This document shows, in pieces, positions 45,621-58,906 of a DNA stretch of 64,000 nucleotides. Origin of the DNA: Variovorax boronicumulans (GTDB lineage: Bacteria > Pseudomonadota > Gammaproteobacteria > Burkholderiales > Burkholderiaceae_C); NCBI RefSeq assembly GCF_030812215.1, contig NZ_JAUSSG010000002.1, positions 434,001 to 498,000 on the forward strand, read 5' to 3'. Below the pieces are notes generated by a model. It saw only the letters and a list, made by a program, of their open reading frames with translations, did no database searches and had not been told where the DNA came from. Positions within the stretch are counted from its first letter, which is position 1. Every line of letters begins with the position of its first letter. A program made the position numbers and the translations under genes.

Positions 45621-46961
45621 TCAACCGGGCTGGCCCTGCACCGCCACCTGAGCGCCGGTGGCCGGCGTCGCAGCCGGATGCTTCGCGGGCACGCTCGTGG
45701 TGCTCGCGGCATTCGCCGAAGCGCTGCGGCCGAGGTTGGCCGCGACGATGCGGTCCACTTCGGCATCGGCGCCGCGATCGAGCTGGCTGTAGACCTGCGT
45801 CTGCGTGAGCGCGCTGCCGCGCGGTGCGTCGGCGAGCATCTTGCCGCTCTTGGAGGAGATGTCGATCTCGGCGTCCATCGACAGGCCGATGCGCAGCGGG
45901 TTGGCCTTGAGCTGCTCGGGGTCGAGCGCGATGCGCACGGGCACGCGCTGCACCACCTTGATCCAGTTGCCGGTGGCGTTCTGCGCAGGCAGCAGTGCGA
46001 ACGCGCTGCCGGTGCCCACGCCCAGGCCGGCGACCTTGCCGTCGTACTCGACCTTCTTGCCGTAGACGTCGGCCGTGAGCTTCACGGGCTGGCCGATACG
46101 GATGTTGCGCAGCTGCACTTCCTTGAAGTTGGCATCGACCCACAGCTGGTTGAGCGGCACGATCGACATCATCGGCGTGCCGGCGGCCACGCGCTGGCCG
46201 AGCTGCACGGTGCGCTTGGCGACGTAACCGTCGACCGGCGCGGGCATCGCGACGCGCTGCGTGGCGAGGTAGGCCTCGCGCACCTTGGCGGCGGCGGCCA
46301 GCACGCTGGGGTGCTGGGCGACGCTGGTGCCTTCGGTCAGCGACTGGTTGCTGACCAGCGCTTCCTTCGCGGCGACCACTCCGGCCTGCGCGGCGGCGAG
46401 CTGGCTCTTGGCCGTGTCGAGCTGCGTTTCGGCGTGGTTGAGTTCTTCCTTCGACACCGCGCCGTTGCCCGACAGCGCGCGGCGGCGTTGCAGGTCGTCC
46501 TGTGCCTTGGCGATGTCGCTCTGGGCCTTGACGATGTCGGCCTGGCGCAGCGTGATCTGCGCGGCCAGCGACCCGTTGTTGGCGTAGAGCGTGCGCGTCT
46601 GGCGCACGGTCTGGGCCAGCGCGGCCTCGGCCTGTTCGAGAGAGACCTTGGCATCGGCCGGGTCGAGCTGCACCAGCGGCTGGCCGGCCTTCACGAAGTC
46701 GGTGTCGTCGGCGTTGATGGCCATGACGGTGCCGCCGATCTGCGGCGTGATCTGGATGACATTGCCCTGCACGTAGGCGTTGTCGGTGTCCTCGTAGTGG
46801 CTGGCGACCAGCCATTCGTAGAGGCCCCAGCCGCCGCCGGCGACGATGACCACGGCTGCCAGTGCGGTCAGCGCGCGGCGGCGCTTGCCGTTGCCGGCGG
46901 GCGCTTCGGGTGCAACAGGGGCTGCGGAAGCAGCGGACGTCGGAGTGTTGTTGTCGCTCAT
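45621..46961 (-). CDS. HlyD/EmrA-family periplasmic adaptor
   Basis: A 446-residue membrane-fusion protein. One N-terminal helix (about residues 28-50) is followed by a barrel-hybrid and lipoyl domain (DNAYVQGNVIQITPQIGGTV) and a long alpha-hairpin (about 105-220) that should reach the outer-membrane channel. The C-terminal beta-barrel carries the KLTADVYGKKVEYDGKV segment. It joins the MFS pump to the outer-membrane protein of the same operon. The last forty residues are Ala/Ser-rich and unlike EmrA of E. coli. Confidence 0.92.
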   Translation of the reverse strand: MSDNNTPTSAASAAPVAPEAPAGNGKRRRALTALAAVVIVAGGGWGLYEWLVASHYEDTDNAYVQGNVIQITPQIGGTVMAINADDTDFVKAGQPLVQLDPADAKVSLEQAEAALAQTVRQTRTLYANNGSLAAQITLRQADIVKAQSDIAKAQDDLQRRRALSGNGAVSKEELNHAETQLDTAKSQLAAAQAGVVAAKEALVSNQSLTEGTSVAQHPSVLAAAAKVREAYLATQRVAMPAPVDGYVAKRTVQLGQRVAAGTPMMSIVPLNQLWVDANFKEVQLRNIRIGQPVKLTADVYGKKVEYDGKVAGLGVGTGSAFALLPAQNATGNWIKVVQRVPVRIALDPEQLKANPLRIGLSMDAEIDISSKSGKMLADAPRGSALTQTQVYSQLDRGADAEVDRIVAANLGRSASANAASTTSVPAKHPAATPATGAQVAVQGQPG

Positions 46962-47016
46962 GATGAATTTCTTTCCGAAAACGAGGGAGTCGGGAGCCGT
47001 GTCGGCGCGGTTCCGT

Positions 47017-48498
47017 TCAGTTCACTGCGGCCGTCGGGGCCGATGCCGTGGCAGTCGAAGTCGCCGGGGGCTGCCAGCCGCCGCCGAGGGCCCGCGCGAG
47101 GCCCACCTGGGTGTCGAGCGCACGCGCGGCGAGATCGACCGCCAGCCGGCGCTGCGCCAGCACGGAGGTTTCCGCCGTCAGCACGTTGAGGTAGTTGCCC
47201 AGCCCCGCGCGGTAGCGCTGCACGGCGATGTCGTAGGCACCTTCGGCGGCCGTTTGCGCGGCGCGCTGCTCGGTCTGCTGGCGGGTGATCGACTGCGCAC
47301 TCGACACCTGGTCGGCCGCATCGCGCACCGCGTCGATGACCGTCGCGTTGTAGCTTTCGACCGCCACGTCCAGGTCGGCCGACTTGCCGCGCAGGTTGGC
47401 GCGCAGCCGCCCGCCTTCGAAGATCGGCAGGCTGATGGCCGGGCCCACGCCCCACTGCTCGCTGCCCGACTTGAGCAGCTTGCCGAAGCCCAGGCTCTGG
47501 AAGCCGGCGAAGGCCGTGAGGTTCACGTTGGGATAGAACTGGGTCTTGGCATTGGCCACGTCGCTGGTGGCCGCCTCGACGCGCCAGCGAGCGGCGGCGA
47601 TGTCGGCGCGGCGACCCAGCAGGTCGGCAGGGATGTTGGCCTGCAGCGCCATCGGCTTGACGCCGGCGAGCACCGGCGGCTTGAGCGAGGCCGACGCGTT
47701 GGGCTGGCCGACGAGCGCGTCGAGCGCGTGCTGCTGCAGTGCGATCTGCTCGTTGAGCGCTTCGATCTGCTGGCGCGCTTCGGGCAGGCCGCCTTCGCTC
47801 TGGCGCAGTTCGAGACGGGTGTCGAGGCCGGCGGAAACGCGGTCGCGCACGAGCTTCAGGGTTTCGTCGCGCTGGGCCAGCGTGCGTTGCGCCACGGTGA
47901 GCTGGTCGTTCAGGCGCGCCCACTGGAAGTAGCTGCGTGCGACGTTGCTGGCGAGCAGCACGCGGGCGGCATCGGCATCGGCCGCTGCTGCATTGGCGGC
48001 GCCGATGGCGGTGTCCAGCGCGGTGCGGTTCTTGCCGAAGAAGTCGAGCTCCCAGCTCGCGCCGAGCTGCAGCAGGCCGATGTTCTGCGTCGAGCCGCCG
48101 AGCGGTGCCGGGTAGATGTAGTTGCTGTTGAACTTCTGGCGGTTCAGGTCGAGCTCGCCGTTGACCTTGGGCTTGAGCGCCGCACCCGCGATGTCCGCCG
48201 AGGCCTGCGCACGCGCGAGGCGGGCCTGCGCGACCTGCAGGTTCGGGTTGCCGGCCACGGCCTGGTCGATGAGCGTGTTGAGCTGCGTGTCGCCGAAGGC
48301 GAGCCACCACTGGGCGTCGAGCTTGGAAGCCGGTGCAGCGGCGCTGTCGGGCGCGATGCCCAGCGACGACGCATCGCGCAGTTTGGCCTGCGAGCCGATG
48401 CCGGCCATGTCGGCACAGCCGGCCAGCGCCACCAGCAGCAACGCGGCTGCCACGACAGGAGTGCGACGCACAGCGCGCACGGCGAAGGAATCATTCAT
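47017..48498 (-). CDS. Outer-membrane efflux lipoprotein (NodT/OprM-type TolC family)
   Basis: A 493-residue outer-membrane channel protein. The signal peptide ends in a lipobox LAGC, so the N-terminal Cys is lipidated as in OprM and NodT. The two OEP repeats form the alpha-barrel; YRAGLGNYLNVLTAETSVL is the second repeat helix end. Its start overlaps the end of the marR gene by eight bases. Together with the HlyD and MFS proteins it forms a complete three-part pump across the envelope. Confidence 0.93.
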   Translation of the reverse strand: MNDSFAVRAVRRTPVVAAALLLVALAGCADMAGIGSQAKLRDASSLGIAPDSAAAPASKLDAQWWLAFGDTQLNTLIDQAVAGNPNLQVAQARLARAQASADIAGAALKPKVNGELDLNRQKFNSNYIYPAPLGGSTQNIGLLQLGASWELDFFGKNRTALDTAIGAANAAAADADAARVLLASNVARSYFQWARLNDQLTVAQRTLAQRDETLKLVRDRVSAGLDTRLELRQSEGGLPEARQQIEALNEQIALQQHALDALVGQPNASASLKPPVLAGVKPMALQANIPADLLGRRADIAAARWRVEAATSDVANAKTQFYPNVNLTAFAGFQSLGFGKLLKSGSEQWGVGPAISLPIFEGGRLRANLRGKSADLDVAVESYNATVIDAVRDAADQVSSAQSITRQQTEQRAAQTAAEGAYDIAVQRYRAGLGNYLNVLTAETSVLAQRRLAVDLAARALDTQVGLARALGGGWQPPATSTATASAPTAAVN

Positions 48499-49027
48499 TT
48501 TTATCTCCACGGGCCGCGAGGGCCTGCGCGTTGTCGAGGATGCGGCGCAGGTAGCCCTTGAGCTGCTCCCATTCCTCGGTGGTGAAACCTGCCAGGTGCT
48601 CGTTCTGCACGCGGCTGAGCACGTAAGGCACTTCCTTTGCGGCGGCACGGCCTTCGTCGGTGAGCTCGATGTTGACCACGCGGCGGTCTTCCAGCGAACG
48701 CACGCGGCGGCACAGGCCCTTGGCTTCGAGGCGGTCGAGCAGCCGCGTCATCGCGCCGGTGTCGAGCTCGCAGGCCCGGGCCAATTCGGCCACTGTGGTG
48801 GCCGCGCCGATGTGCAGCTTGTACAGCGGCACCCATTGCGGATAGGTCGGGCTGCCCGGCTCGCACATGCGGGTTTCCACCGACTGACCCACCGCCGAGA
48901 CGATGCGGCGCATCAGGTAGCCGATGCTTTCCTCGGCGCGATAGTCCTCCGCCCGATAGAAGACAGGGGGCCGACGCACAGCGTCATCGGAGACCGACGA
49001 GGCCTTGGGAATGTTTGCATCGCTCAT
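48491..49027 (-). CDS. MarR-family transcriptional regulator of the efflux operon
   Basis: A 178-residue winged-helix regulator. The recognition region is TVAELARACELDTGAMTRLLDRLE and the wing is CRRVRSLEDRRVVNIELTDEG. It is the first gene of its operon, and the overlap with the channel gene implies it represses itself and the pump until a phenolic or similar ligand binds. I chose the ATG at 49027. A consensus promoter ends just eight bases ahead of it, which would make this message leaderless; a TTG nine codons upstream lies inside that promoter and cannot be used if the promoter is real. Confidence 0.93.
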   Translation of the reverse strand: MSDANIPKASSVSDDAVRRPPVFYRAEDYRAEESIGYLMRRIVSAVGQSVETRMCEPGSPTYPQWVPLYKLHIGAATTVAELARACELDTGAMTRLLDRLEAKGLCRRVRSLEDRRVVNIELTDEGRAAAKEVPYVLSRVQNEHLAGFTTEEWEQLKGYLRRILDNAQALAARGDKNE

Positions 49028-49035
49028 GGGCCGAA

Positions 49036-49064
49036 ATATTAGCTGCCGAGGCAATTATTGTCAA
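49036..49064 (-). promoter_or_regulatory. Near-consensus sigma70 promoter of the marR-efflux operon
   Basis: On the minus strand TTGACA (49064-49059), 17 bases, TAATAT (49041-49036). The spacer holds TGCC-TC-GGCA, a small inverted repeat suited to a MarR dimer. The ATG of marR is nine bases from the end of the -10 box. Confidence 0.72.
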
Positions 49065-49105
49065 GGCTGCCTTTGTAGCGGCAGCGGTCGGTAGAATCCG
49101 CGCCC

Positions 49106-50890
<1,785 letters not shown>

Positions 50891-50906
50891 GCCGCGGGGC
50901 GGTTGG

Positions 50907-51359
50907 TTACTGCAGCGTCTCTTTGAGCGCTGCGGGCATCGGCAGCGGCATCACCGCGATGCCCTCGTCGAGCAGCGCTTCGGTCTGCTCGGGCGTCGCC
51001 TGTCCACGGATGCCGCGCTCCTCCGTTTCGCCGTAGTGCATCTTGCGGGCTTCCTCGGCAAAGCGGTCGCCGACGTCTTCGGTCTTGGCGATGACCTCGC
51101 GCACGGCGCGCATCCAGCGGGCTTCGGGAGAGAGTTGAGCCGGCACCTGCGAAGGTGCGGCAGGCGCCGCTTCTGCCGCCGGCGCCTTGGCATTGCCGAG
51201 ATTGAGGCGCGGCGCGCTCAGCAACTTGACGATGGCGGTGTCGCCGCAAACCGGGCATTCGACCAGCCCCCCGGCAAGTTGCGTCTCGAAGGCCTCATTG
51301 GACGCGAACCAGCCTTCGAAGCCGTGGCCATGCGCGCAGCGGAGATCGAGGACCTTCAT
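50907..51359 (-). CDS. DUF1178 family protein
   Basis: A 150-residue protein of DUF1178. The N-terminal part has LRCAHGHGFEGWF and VECPVCGDTAIVKLLSAP, which suggests a small zinc ribbon made of the Cys and His pairs. The C-terminal half (KMHYGETEERGIRGQATPEQ) is the conserved core. There is no known function. It is the last gene of the string nuoN, DUF2818, NUDIX, DUF1178 on the minus strand, an order common in related bacteria. It is convergent with the ABC exporter gene. Confidence 0.9.
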   Translation of the reverse strand: MKVLDLRCAHGHGFEGWFASNEAFETQLAGGLVECPVCGDTAIVKLLSAPRLNLGNAKAPAAEAAPAAPSQVPAQLSPEARWMRAVREVIAKTEDVGDRFAEEARKMHYGETEERGIRGQATPEQTEALLDEGIAVMPLPMPAALKETLQ

Positions 51360-51366
51360 GCGCGGA

Positions 51367-51972
51367 TTATCCCGCGCCGCCTTGCGACGCCGCCGCTTTC
51401 CAGTCGAGTGCCCATGCGCCGGAAAGGACGTTCTGCAACCAGAGGGTGCAGGTCAGCGTCTTGGCGTCGGTCACCGTGCCGTCGCCGCACCAGCCGGCCA
51501 ACTCCTGCGGCGTGGCGGTGAACACATCGAGGAATTCACCATGGTCGAGCTGCCGCTCGCCAAGCGAAAGGCCACGCGCAAAGTAGATATGGATGATCTC
51601 GGTCGAGTACGCCACCGCCAGGTGCATCGCACCCGCATGCGCCCATTCGCGCGCGGTGTAGCCGGTTTCCTCGAGCAGCTCGCGCTGTCCGCAGACCAGC
51701 GGGTCTTCGCCCGGATCGAGCTTGCCAGCCGGAAACTCGACCATCACATGGCCCACCGGATAACGGAACTGCCGCTCCAGCACCACGCGGCCATCGTCAA
51801 GCAGCGGAATCACCACCACCGCGCCGGGATGCACCACGTACTCGCGCGTGGCGTTGTGGCCGTCGGGCAGGCGGATGGTGTCGCGCTTGGCCTGCAGGAA
51901 CTTGCCCTTGAAGAGCTCTTCGCTGCTGACGAGCTCTTCCTTCAGGTGCGAATCGGCGATGGGAGACGTCAT
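51367..51972 (-). CDS. NUDIX hydrolase, ADP-ribose pyrophosphatase type
   Basis: A 201-residue NUDIX enzyme. The catalytic box runs GKLDPGEDPLVCGQRELLEE and then TGY, with every canonical position kept (contrast the decayed box of the regulator at 15030). The upstream strand VEFPAGKLD fits the ADP-ribose/NudF group. It should split ADP-ribose into AMP and ribose 5-phosphate. It follows the complex I genes, after DUF2818 by four bases, so it may clear ADP-ribose arising from NAD turnover during respiration; that link is inference. Confidence 0.9.
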   Translation of the reverse strand: MTSPIADSHLKEELVSSEELFKGKFLQAKRDTIRLPDGHNATREYVVHPGAVVVIPLLDDGRVVLERQFRYPVGHVMVEFPAGKLDPGEDPLVCGQRELLEETGYTAREWAHAGAMHLAVAYSTEIIHIYFARGLSLGERQLDHGEFLDVFTATPQELAGWCGDGTVTDAKTLTCTLWLQNVLSGAWALDWKAAASQGGAG

Positions 51973-51976
51973 GTGG

Positions 51977-52282
51977 TCAGTGCCTGTGTTTCATCAGGTA
52001 GCGCCAGGTGAACCCTGGAAAGGCCAGCACGATGAAGAGCGCGCCGGTCACCGCATAGAACTCCCAACCCTGCGGCGAGATCTGCCCCGCCCTGCGTTCG
52101 AACAAGAGGCCGATGCCGCCGGCAATGAAGTACAGCACCACGAGTTCGGCAACGCGGATCGCGAGCGACTTGCGTCCCGCAGGCAGCGGCACGGCGCCGA
52201 ACAGGCGCTCGTTGAAGAACGGCAGGTTGGCGGCCACAAGTGCCACCAGCAGGACGACCCAGACCGACGCGGTTTGCGACAC
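51977..52282 (-). CDS. DUF2818 family membrane protein
   Basis: A 101-residue inner-membrane protein with three predicted helices (about 7-24, 42-61, 73-92) and a C-terminal KHRH. DUF2818 genes sit right after nuoN in many betaproteobacteria, so an accessory role for complex I is likely, but none is proven. The start is GTG at 52282; no ATG is available in frame before the first helix. Confidence 0.87.
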   Translation of the reverse strand: MSQTASVWVVLLVALVAANLPFFNERLFGAVPLPAGRKSLAIRVAELVVLYFIAGGIGLLFERRAGQISPQGWEFYAVTGALFIVLAFPGFTWRYLMKHRH

Positions 52283-52297
52283 CGTGGGCCGGCCGCG

Positions 52298-53785
52298 TCA
52301 GTGGGCCAGCGTGGCCGCGATGGCCTCGTAGCACAACGTCATCAGGCCCCCGGGCACGACGCCGAGAATCAGGATCAGCGCGCCATTGATCGTGAGCACG
52401 GTGCGCACGTCGAACGATGCCGACACCGTGGTGGCCGTGACCGGTGCGTCGAAGTACATGACCTTGACCACGCGCAGGTAGTAGAAGGCGCCGACCAGCG
52501 ACATCATCACGGCGAACACCGCGAGGCCGATGTAGATGGCCTGGCCCGAGGCGATCAGCGCCTGCAGCACGGCCAGCTTCGCGTAGAAGCCGACCAGCGG
52601 CGGCAAGCCTGCCAGCGAGAACATCGCGATGGCCATCACGCCGGCGTACAGCGGGCTGCGCTGGTTGAGGCCTGCGAGATCGGTGATCTCTTCGCTCTCG
52701 AAGCCTTCACGCGCCAACAGCAGGATGATGCCGAAGCTCGCGAGCGTGGTCAGCACGTAGGTCACGATGTAGAACATCGAGGCGCTGTAGGCCGCCTGTG
52801 CGTTCTGCGTGCCCGACAGGTCCGAACCGGCGACCAGGCCCAGCAGCATGAAGCCCATCTGCGAGATGGTCGAGTAGGCCAGCATCCGCTTGAGGTTGCT
52901 CTGCGCGATGGCGGCTAGGTTACCGATCAGCAGCGAGGCGATGGCCAGCACGGCGAGCATCTGCTGCCAGTCGATCGCGAGCGGTTGCAGGCCGTCCACC
53001 AGCAGGCGGATGATGATGCCGAAGGCAGCCAGCTCGGGCGCGGCACCAATCAGCAGCGTGACAGCCGTGGGCGCGCCCTGGTAGACGTCAGGCACCCACA
53101 TGTGGAAAGGCGCTGCCCCCACCTTGAACGCCAGGCCGGCCACGATGAACACGAGACCGAACACCAGCACCTGATGGTTGACCTTGCCGGTCGAGATGGC
53201 CTTGAACACTTCATTCAGGTCGAGCGAGCCGGTCGCGCCGTACATCATCGAGAGGCCATACAGCAGGAAACCGCTGGCCATCGCGCCGAGCACGAAGTAC
53301 TTCATCGCCGCTTCGCTGGCCACCGCGTTGTCGCGGCGCAGCGCCACGAGCGCGTAGCTCGAGAGCGTGAGCAGTTCCAGGCCCAGGTAGATCAACAGGA
53401 AGTTGCTGCCCGAGATCATCACGAACATGCCCAGCAGCGCAAACATGCTGATGGTGAACAGTTCGCCGCCACGCAGCATCTCGCGGTCGGCCGCATACGG
53501 ACGGCCGTAGATCAGCGTGACCATCAAGGCGATGGTGGAGAAGCACTTGAGCCAGTTGCCCATCGAGTCGCTCACGACCATGCCGCCGAAGCCGTACGAG
53601 GTCTTGCCGTCGAGGGCGGCCATGCCTGTGAGCACGGCCACGACCAGCAGCGTGAGCAGCGTCAGCACATAGGTGCGGGTGCGGCGCGGGCTCGTGTCCG
53701 ACAGGTCGACCAGCGCAATGATGCAGGCCATGACCAGCAACACGATTTCGGGGTAGATCGTGACCCAGCTGAGTTTGTCAATCAT
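52298..53785 (-). CDS. nuoN: NADH-quinone oxidoreductase subunit N
   Basis: A 495-residue antiporter-like subunit of the complex I membrane arm with about 14 helices. Conserved lysines and the broken helix region are as usual ([21 protein letters not shown]). It is the nearest of the three large antiporter-like subunits to NuoK and NuoJ. The last nuo gene of the operon. Confidence 0.95.
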   Translation of the reverse strand: MIDKLSWVTIYPEIVLLVMACIIALVDLSDTSPRRTRTYVLTLLTLLVVAVLTGMAALDGKTSYGFGGMVVSDSMGNWLKCFSTIALMVTLIYGRPYAADREMLRGGELFTISMFALLGMFVMISGSNFLLIYLGLELLTLSSYALVALRRDNAVASEAAMKYFVLGAMASGFLLYGLSMMYGATGSLDLNEVFKAISTGKVNHQVLVFGLVFIVAGLAFKVGAAPFHMWVPDVYQGAPTAVTLLIGAAPELAAFGIIIRLLVDGLQPLAIDWQQMLAVLAIASLLIGNLAAIAQSNLKRMLAYSTISQMGFMLLGLVAGSDLSGTQNAQAAYSASMFYIVTYVLTTLASFGIILLLAREGFESEEITDLAGLNQRSPLYAGVMAIAMFSLAGLPPLVGFYAKLAVLQALIASGQAIYIGLAVFAVMMSLVGAFYYLRVVKVMYFDAPVTATTVSASFDVRTVLTINGALILILGVVPGGLMTLCYEAIAATLAH

Positions 53786-53811
53786 CTCGTTCTCTTGTCT
53801 TCAGCGTGGCA

Positions 53812-55290
53812 TCAGGAGGGCAGTTTCGAAACTGCCACGTGGCGCAGGAGCTCGGTCACCGAGGCGTCCATCGCATCGGTGAAGGGCTTCGGATACAGGC
53901 CCATCCACAACACGGCGATCGCCAGCAGCGACAGCATCAGGAACTCGCGGGCGTTGATGTCGGTGAGTTCCTTGACGTGGTCGTTGCCGACCGGGCCGAG
54001 GTACACGCGCTTGTACATCCAGAGGGTGTATGCGGCGCCGAAGATCAGCGCGGTGGCTGCCCCCAGGCCGATCCAGAAGTTGGCCTTCACGGCGCCCAGG
54101 ATCACCATCCACTCGCCCACGAAACCGGCGGTGCCCGGCAGGCCGCAGTTGGCCATGGCGAACAGCAACGCGAACGCGGCGAACTTGGGCATGGTGTTGA
54201 CCACGCCGCCGTAGTCGGCGATCTGGCGCGAGTGCACGCGGTCGTACAGCACGCCGATGCCCAGGAACATGGCGCCCGAGACGAAGCCGTGGGCAATCAT
54301 CTGCACGATGCCGCCGGACACGCCGAGCTCGTTGAAGATGAAGAAGCCCAGCGTCACGAAGCCCATGTGGGCGACCGACGAGTAAGCCACCAGCTTCTTC
54401 ATGTCCTGCTGCACCAGGGCAACCAGACCCACGTAGATCACCGCAATCAGCGACAGCGCGATCATGAGCCAGGCCCATTCGTGCGACGCGTCGGGAGCGA
54501 TGGGCATCGAGAAGCGCAGGAAGCCGTAGGCACCGAGCTTCAGCATGATCGCGGCCAGCACGGCGGAGCCACCGGTGGGTGCCTCGACGTGCACGTCGGG
54601 CAGCCACGTGTGGACTGGCCACATCGGTACCTTGACGGCGAAGGCCGCGAAGAAGGCAAAGAACAGGAAGGTCTGCGCGGTCGAACCCAGCGGCAGCTTG
54701 TGCCAGGCCAGGATGTCGAAGCTGCCGCCCGACTTGTTGTACAGGAAGATCAGCGCCACCAGCATCAGCAGCGAGCCGAGCAAGGTGTAGAGGAAGAACT
54801 TGAACGCCGCGTAGATCTTGTTCGGGCCGCCCCAGATGCCGATGATCAGGTACATCGGGATCAGCGTGGCTTCGAAGAACACGTAGAACAGGATGCCGTC
54901 GAGCGCGGAGAACACGCCGATCATGAAGCCCGACAGGATCAGGAAGGCGCCCATGTACTGGTTCACGCGCTCGGTGATCACTTCCCAGGCCGAGATGACG
55001 ACCACGACCGTGATGAACGAGGTCAGCAGCACCATCCACAGCGACAGGCCGTCAAGACCGATGTGGTAGTTGACGTTGAAGCGGGAGATCCAGCTCGTCT
55101 TCTCGACGAACTGCATGGCGGCGGTTCCGTTCTGGAAGCGCGTGAACAGCGGCACCGTGACCAGGAAGCTCACGATGGCACCGACGAGCGCGACCCAGCG
55201 CACGCCCTTGGCATGCTCTTCGCGGCCAAACGCCAGCAGCACGGCGCCGAATGCGATCGGCACCCAGATGGCAAGGCTCAACAAACCCAT
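53812..55290 (-). CDS. nuoM: NADH-quinone oxidoreductase subunit M
   Basis: A 492-residue proton-pumping subunit with about 14 helices. The conserved Glu in the fifth helix region and the lysine in the broken helix are in MKKLVAYSSVAHMGFVTLG. The TWLPDVHVEAPTGGSAVLA segment identifies it clearly. Encoded between nuoL and nuoN. Confidence 0.96.
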   Translation of the reverse strand: MGLLSLAIWVPIAFGAVLLAFGREEHAKGVRWVALVGAIVSFLVTVPLFTRFQNGTAAMQFVEKTSWISRFNVNYHIGLDGLSLWMVLLTSFITVVVVISAWEVITERVNQYMGAFLILSGFMIGVFSALDGILFYVFFEATLIPMYLIIGIWGGPNKIYAAFKFFLYTLLGSLLMLVALIFLYNKSGGSFDILAWHKLPLGSTAQTFLFFAFFAAFAVKVPMWPVHTWLPDVHVEAPTGGSAVLAAIMLKLGAYGFLRFSMPIAPDASHEWAWLMIALSLIAVIYVGLVALVQQDMKKLVAYSSVAHMGFVTLGFFIFNELGVSGGIVQMIAHGFVSGAMFLGIGVLYDRVHSRQIADYGGVVNTMPKFAAFALLFAMANCGLPGTAGFVGEWMVILGAVKANFWIGLGAATALIFGAAYTLWMYKRVYLGPVGNDHVKELTDINAREFLMLSLLAIAVLWMGLYPKPFTDAMDASVTELLRHVAVSKLPS

Positions 55291-55315
55291 TTTTCTTTTT
55301 CTCCAGCGTTCGGGC

Positions 55316-57361
<2,046 letters not shown>

Positions 57362-57368
57362 GTTGATT

Positions 57369-57677
57369 TCAACCCTTGAGCGAGTTGAGCTCGTCGACGT
57401 TGATGTTCGACTTGTTGCGGAACAGCAAGACCAGCAGGGCCAGGCCGATGGCCGACTCGGCCGCCGCCACCGTCAGGATGAAGAACACGAAGATCTGTCC
57501 GTGCATGTCGCCCAGGTAGTGCGAGAAAGCCACGAAGTTCATGTTGACCGCCAGGAGCATCAGCTCGATGGCCATCAGCAGCACGATCAGGTTCTTGCGG
57601 TTCAGGAAGATGCCGATCACCGACAGCGCAAAGAGCATCGCGCCGAGCGAGAGGAAGTGTCCGAGCGTGATCGTCAT
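57369..57677 (-). CDS. nuoK: NADH-quinone oxidoreductase subunit K
   Basis: A 102-residue subunit with three helices. The two conserved glutamates that carry protons are in the [11 protein letters not shown] segment and the later [13 protein letters not shown] segment. It overlaps nuoJ by four bases (ATGA). Confidence 0.95.
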   Translation of the reverse strand: MTITLGHFLSLGAMLFALSVIGIFLNRKNLIVLLMAIELMLLAVNMNFVAFSHYLGDMHGQIFVFFILTVAAAESAIGLALLVLLFRNKSNINVDELNSLKG

Positions 57678-58330
57678 GCCTTGTTTTCCTTTGCCGCGTC
57701 AGCCGGTGCCGCTTCCGCCACGGGTTCGGCCGCACGCGTCACAGGCATCTGCACGATGCGCACGCGGTCGCGCGCCTTCACACGCACCTGGTCCGACGGG
57801 TTGGTGTACTTGCTGTCCTTGCGGGTGCGCAGCGTCAGTGCAATGGCGGCCACGATGGCCACGAGCAGGATGACCGCGGCGATTTCCAGCGGATAGAGGT
57901 ACTCGGAATAGAGCAGCTTGCCCAGTTCCATCGTGTTCGAGGTGTTGGGCGAGGTGACCGCCATGGCGCGCGGTGCTTCGCCGAGGCGAAAGCCCCCCAT
58001 CAGCACGGCCGCCATTTCGAGCGCGATCAGCGCGCCCACGCCGGCCGCGAGCGGGAAGTGCTTCCAGAAGCCCTGCCGCAAGCTGTCGACGTTGATGTCC
58101 AGCATCATCACGACGAAGAGGAACAGCACCATCACGGCACCGACATACACCAGCACGAGCGAGATCGCGAGGAACTCGGCGCGCAGCAGCAGCCAGATGG
58201 CCGAAGCCTGGAAGAAAGCCAGCACCAGGTACAGCGCGGCGTACACGGGATTGCGGGCGGTGATGACGCGGAAAGCCGCAAAGAGCAGCACCGCGGCAAA
58301 CAGATAGAACAGACCGGTCTTGACGTCCAT
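57674..58330 (-). CDS. nuoJ: NADH-quinone oxidoreductase subunit J
   Basis: A 218-residue subunit with five helices. The third helix, [19 protein letters not shown], holds the pi-bulge that couples quinone reduction to proton pumping. The hydrophilic C-terminal tail of about 50 residues is longer than in E. coli. The ATG at 58330 begins the first helix directly. Confidence 0.95.
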   Translation of the reverse strand: MDVKTGLFYLFAAVLLFAAFRVITARNPVYAALYLVLAFFQASAIWLLLRAEFLAISLVLVYVGAVMVLFLFVVMMLDINVDSLRQGFWKHFPLAAGVGALIALEMAAVLMGGFRLGEAPRAMAVTSPNTSNTMELGKLLYSEYLYPLEIAAVILLVAIVAAIALTLRTRKDSKYTNPSDQVRVKARDRVRIVQMPVTRAAEPVAEAAPADAAKENKA

Positions 58331-58367
58331 TGGAATTCGAGTGGGTACGGGTTTCGGGCTGGACGGA

Positions 58368-58889
58368 TCAGCGGTACTTGGCGTCGGCCGCCTTGTTCGC
58401 TGCAATTTCTTTTTCGTAGCGGTCGCCCACGGCCAGCAGCATGTCCTTGGTGAAGTACAGGTCGCCGCGCTTTTCGCCGTGGTATTCGAAGATGTGGGTC
58501 TCCACGATCGAGTCGACCGGGCAGCTCTCTTCGCAGAAGCCGCAGAAGATGCACTTGGTCAGGTCGATGTCGTAGCGCGTGGTGCGGCGCGAGCCGTCGT
58601 CACGCACATCGGATTCGATGGTGATCGCCAGCGCCGGGCAGACGGCTTCGCAAAGCTTGCAGGCAATGCAGCGCTCTTCGCCGTTGTCATAGCGGCGCAG
58701 TGCGTGCAGGCCGCGGAAACGCGGCGACAGCGGCGTCTTCTCTTCGGGGAACTGCACCGTGATCTTGCGGGCGAAGGCGTACTTGCCCGTGATCGCCAGG
58801 CCCTTGAACAATTCGAACAGCATGAAGCTGCCGAGGAAGTCCTTCAGCGAGAACGGCGCGGACGGTGTTGCGGTGTGCGCAGCAGACAT
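58368..58889 (-). CDS. nuoI: NADH-quinone oxidoreductase subunit I
   Basis: A 173-residue peripheral-arm subunit with two [4Fe-4S] clusters (N6a, N6b) bound by [12 protein letters not shown] and [12 protein letters not shown]. It passes electrons from NuoG towards N2 in NuoB. The start at 58889 gives the normal family length. Confidence 0.96.
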   Translation of the reverse strand: MSAAHTATPSAPFSLKDFLGSFMLFELFKGLAITGKYAFARKITVQFPEEKTPLSPRFRGLHALRRYDNGEERCIACKLCEAVCPALAITIESDVRDDGSRRTTRYDIDLTKCIFCGFCEESCPVDSIVETHIFEYHGEKRGDLYFTKDMLLAVGDRYEKEIAANKAADAKYR

Positions 58890-58906
58890 GATGTTGGCGC
58901 TTCCAG

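Noticed and set aside
42328..45651. A 1107-codon plus-strand frame opposite the LysR and MFS genes
   Set aside because: It runs antisense to two well-supported genes and its translation is low-complexity Arg/His/Gly, as expected from the complement of a GC-rich gene.
49028..49054. A TTG start nine codons upstream for the MarR gene
   Set aside because: It falls within the consensus promoter, would lie ahead of the transcript start, and has no ribosome site.
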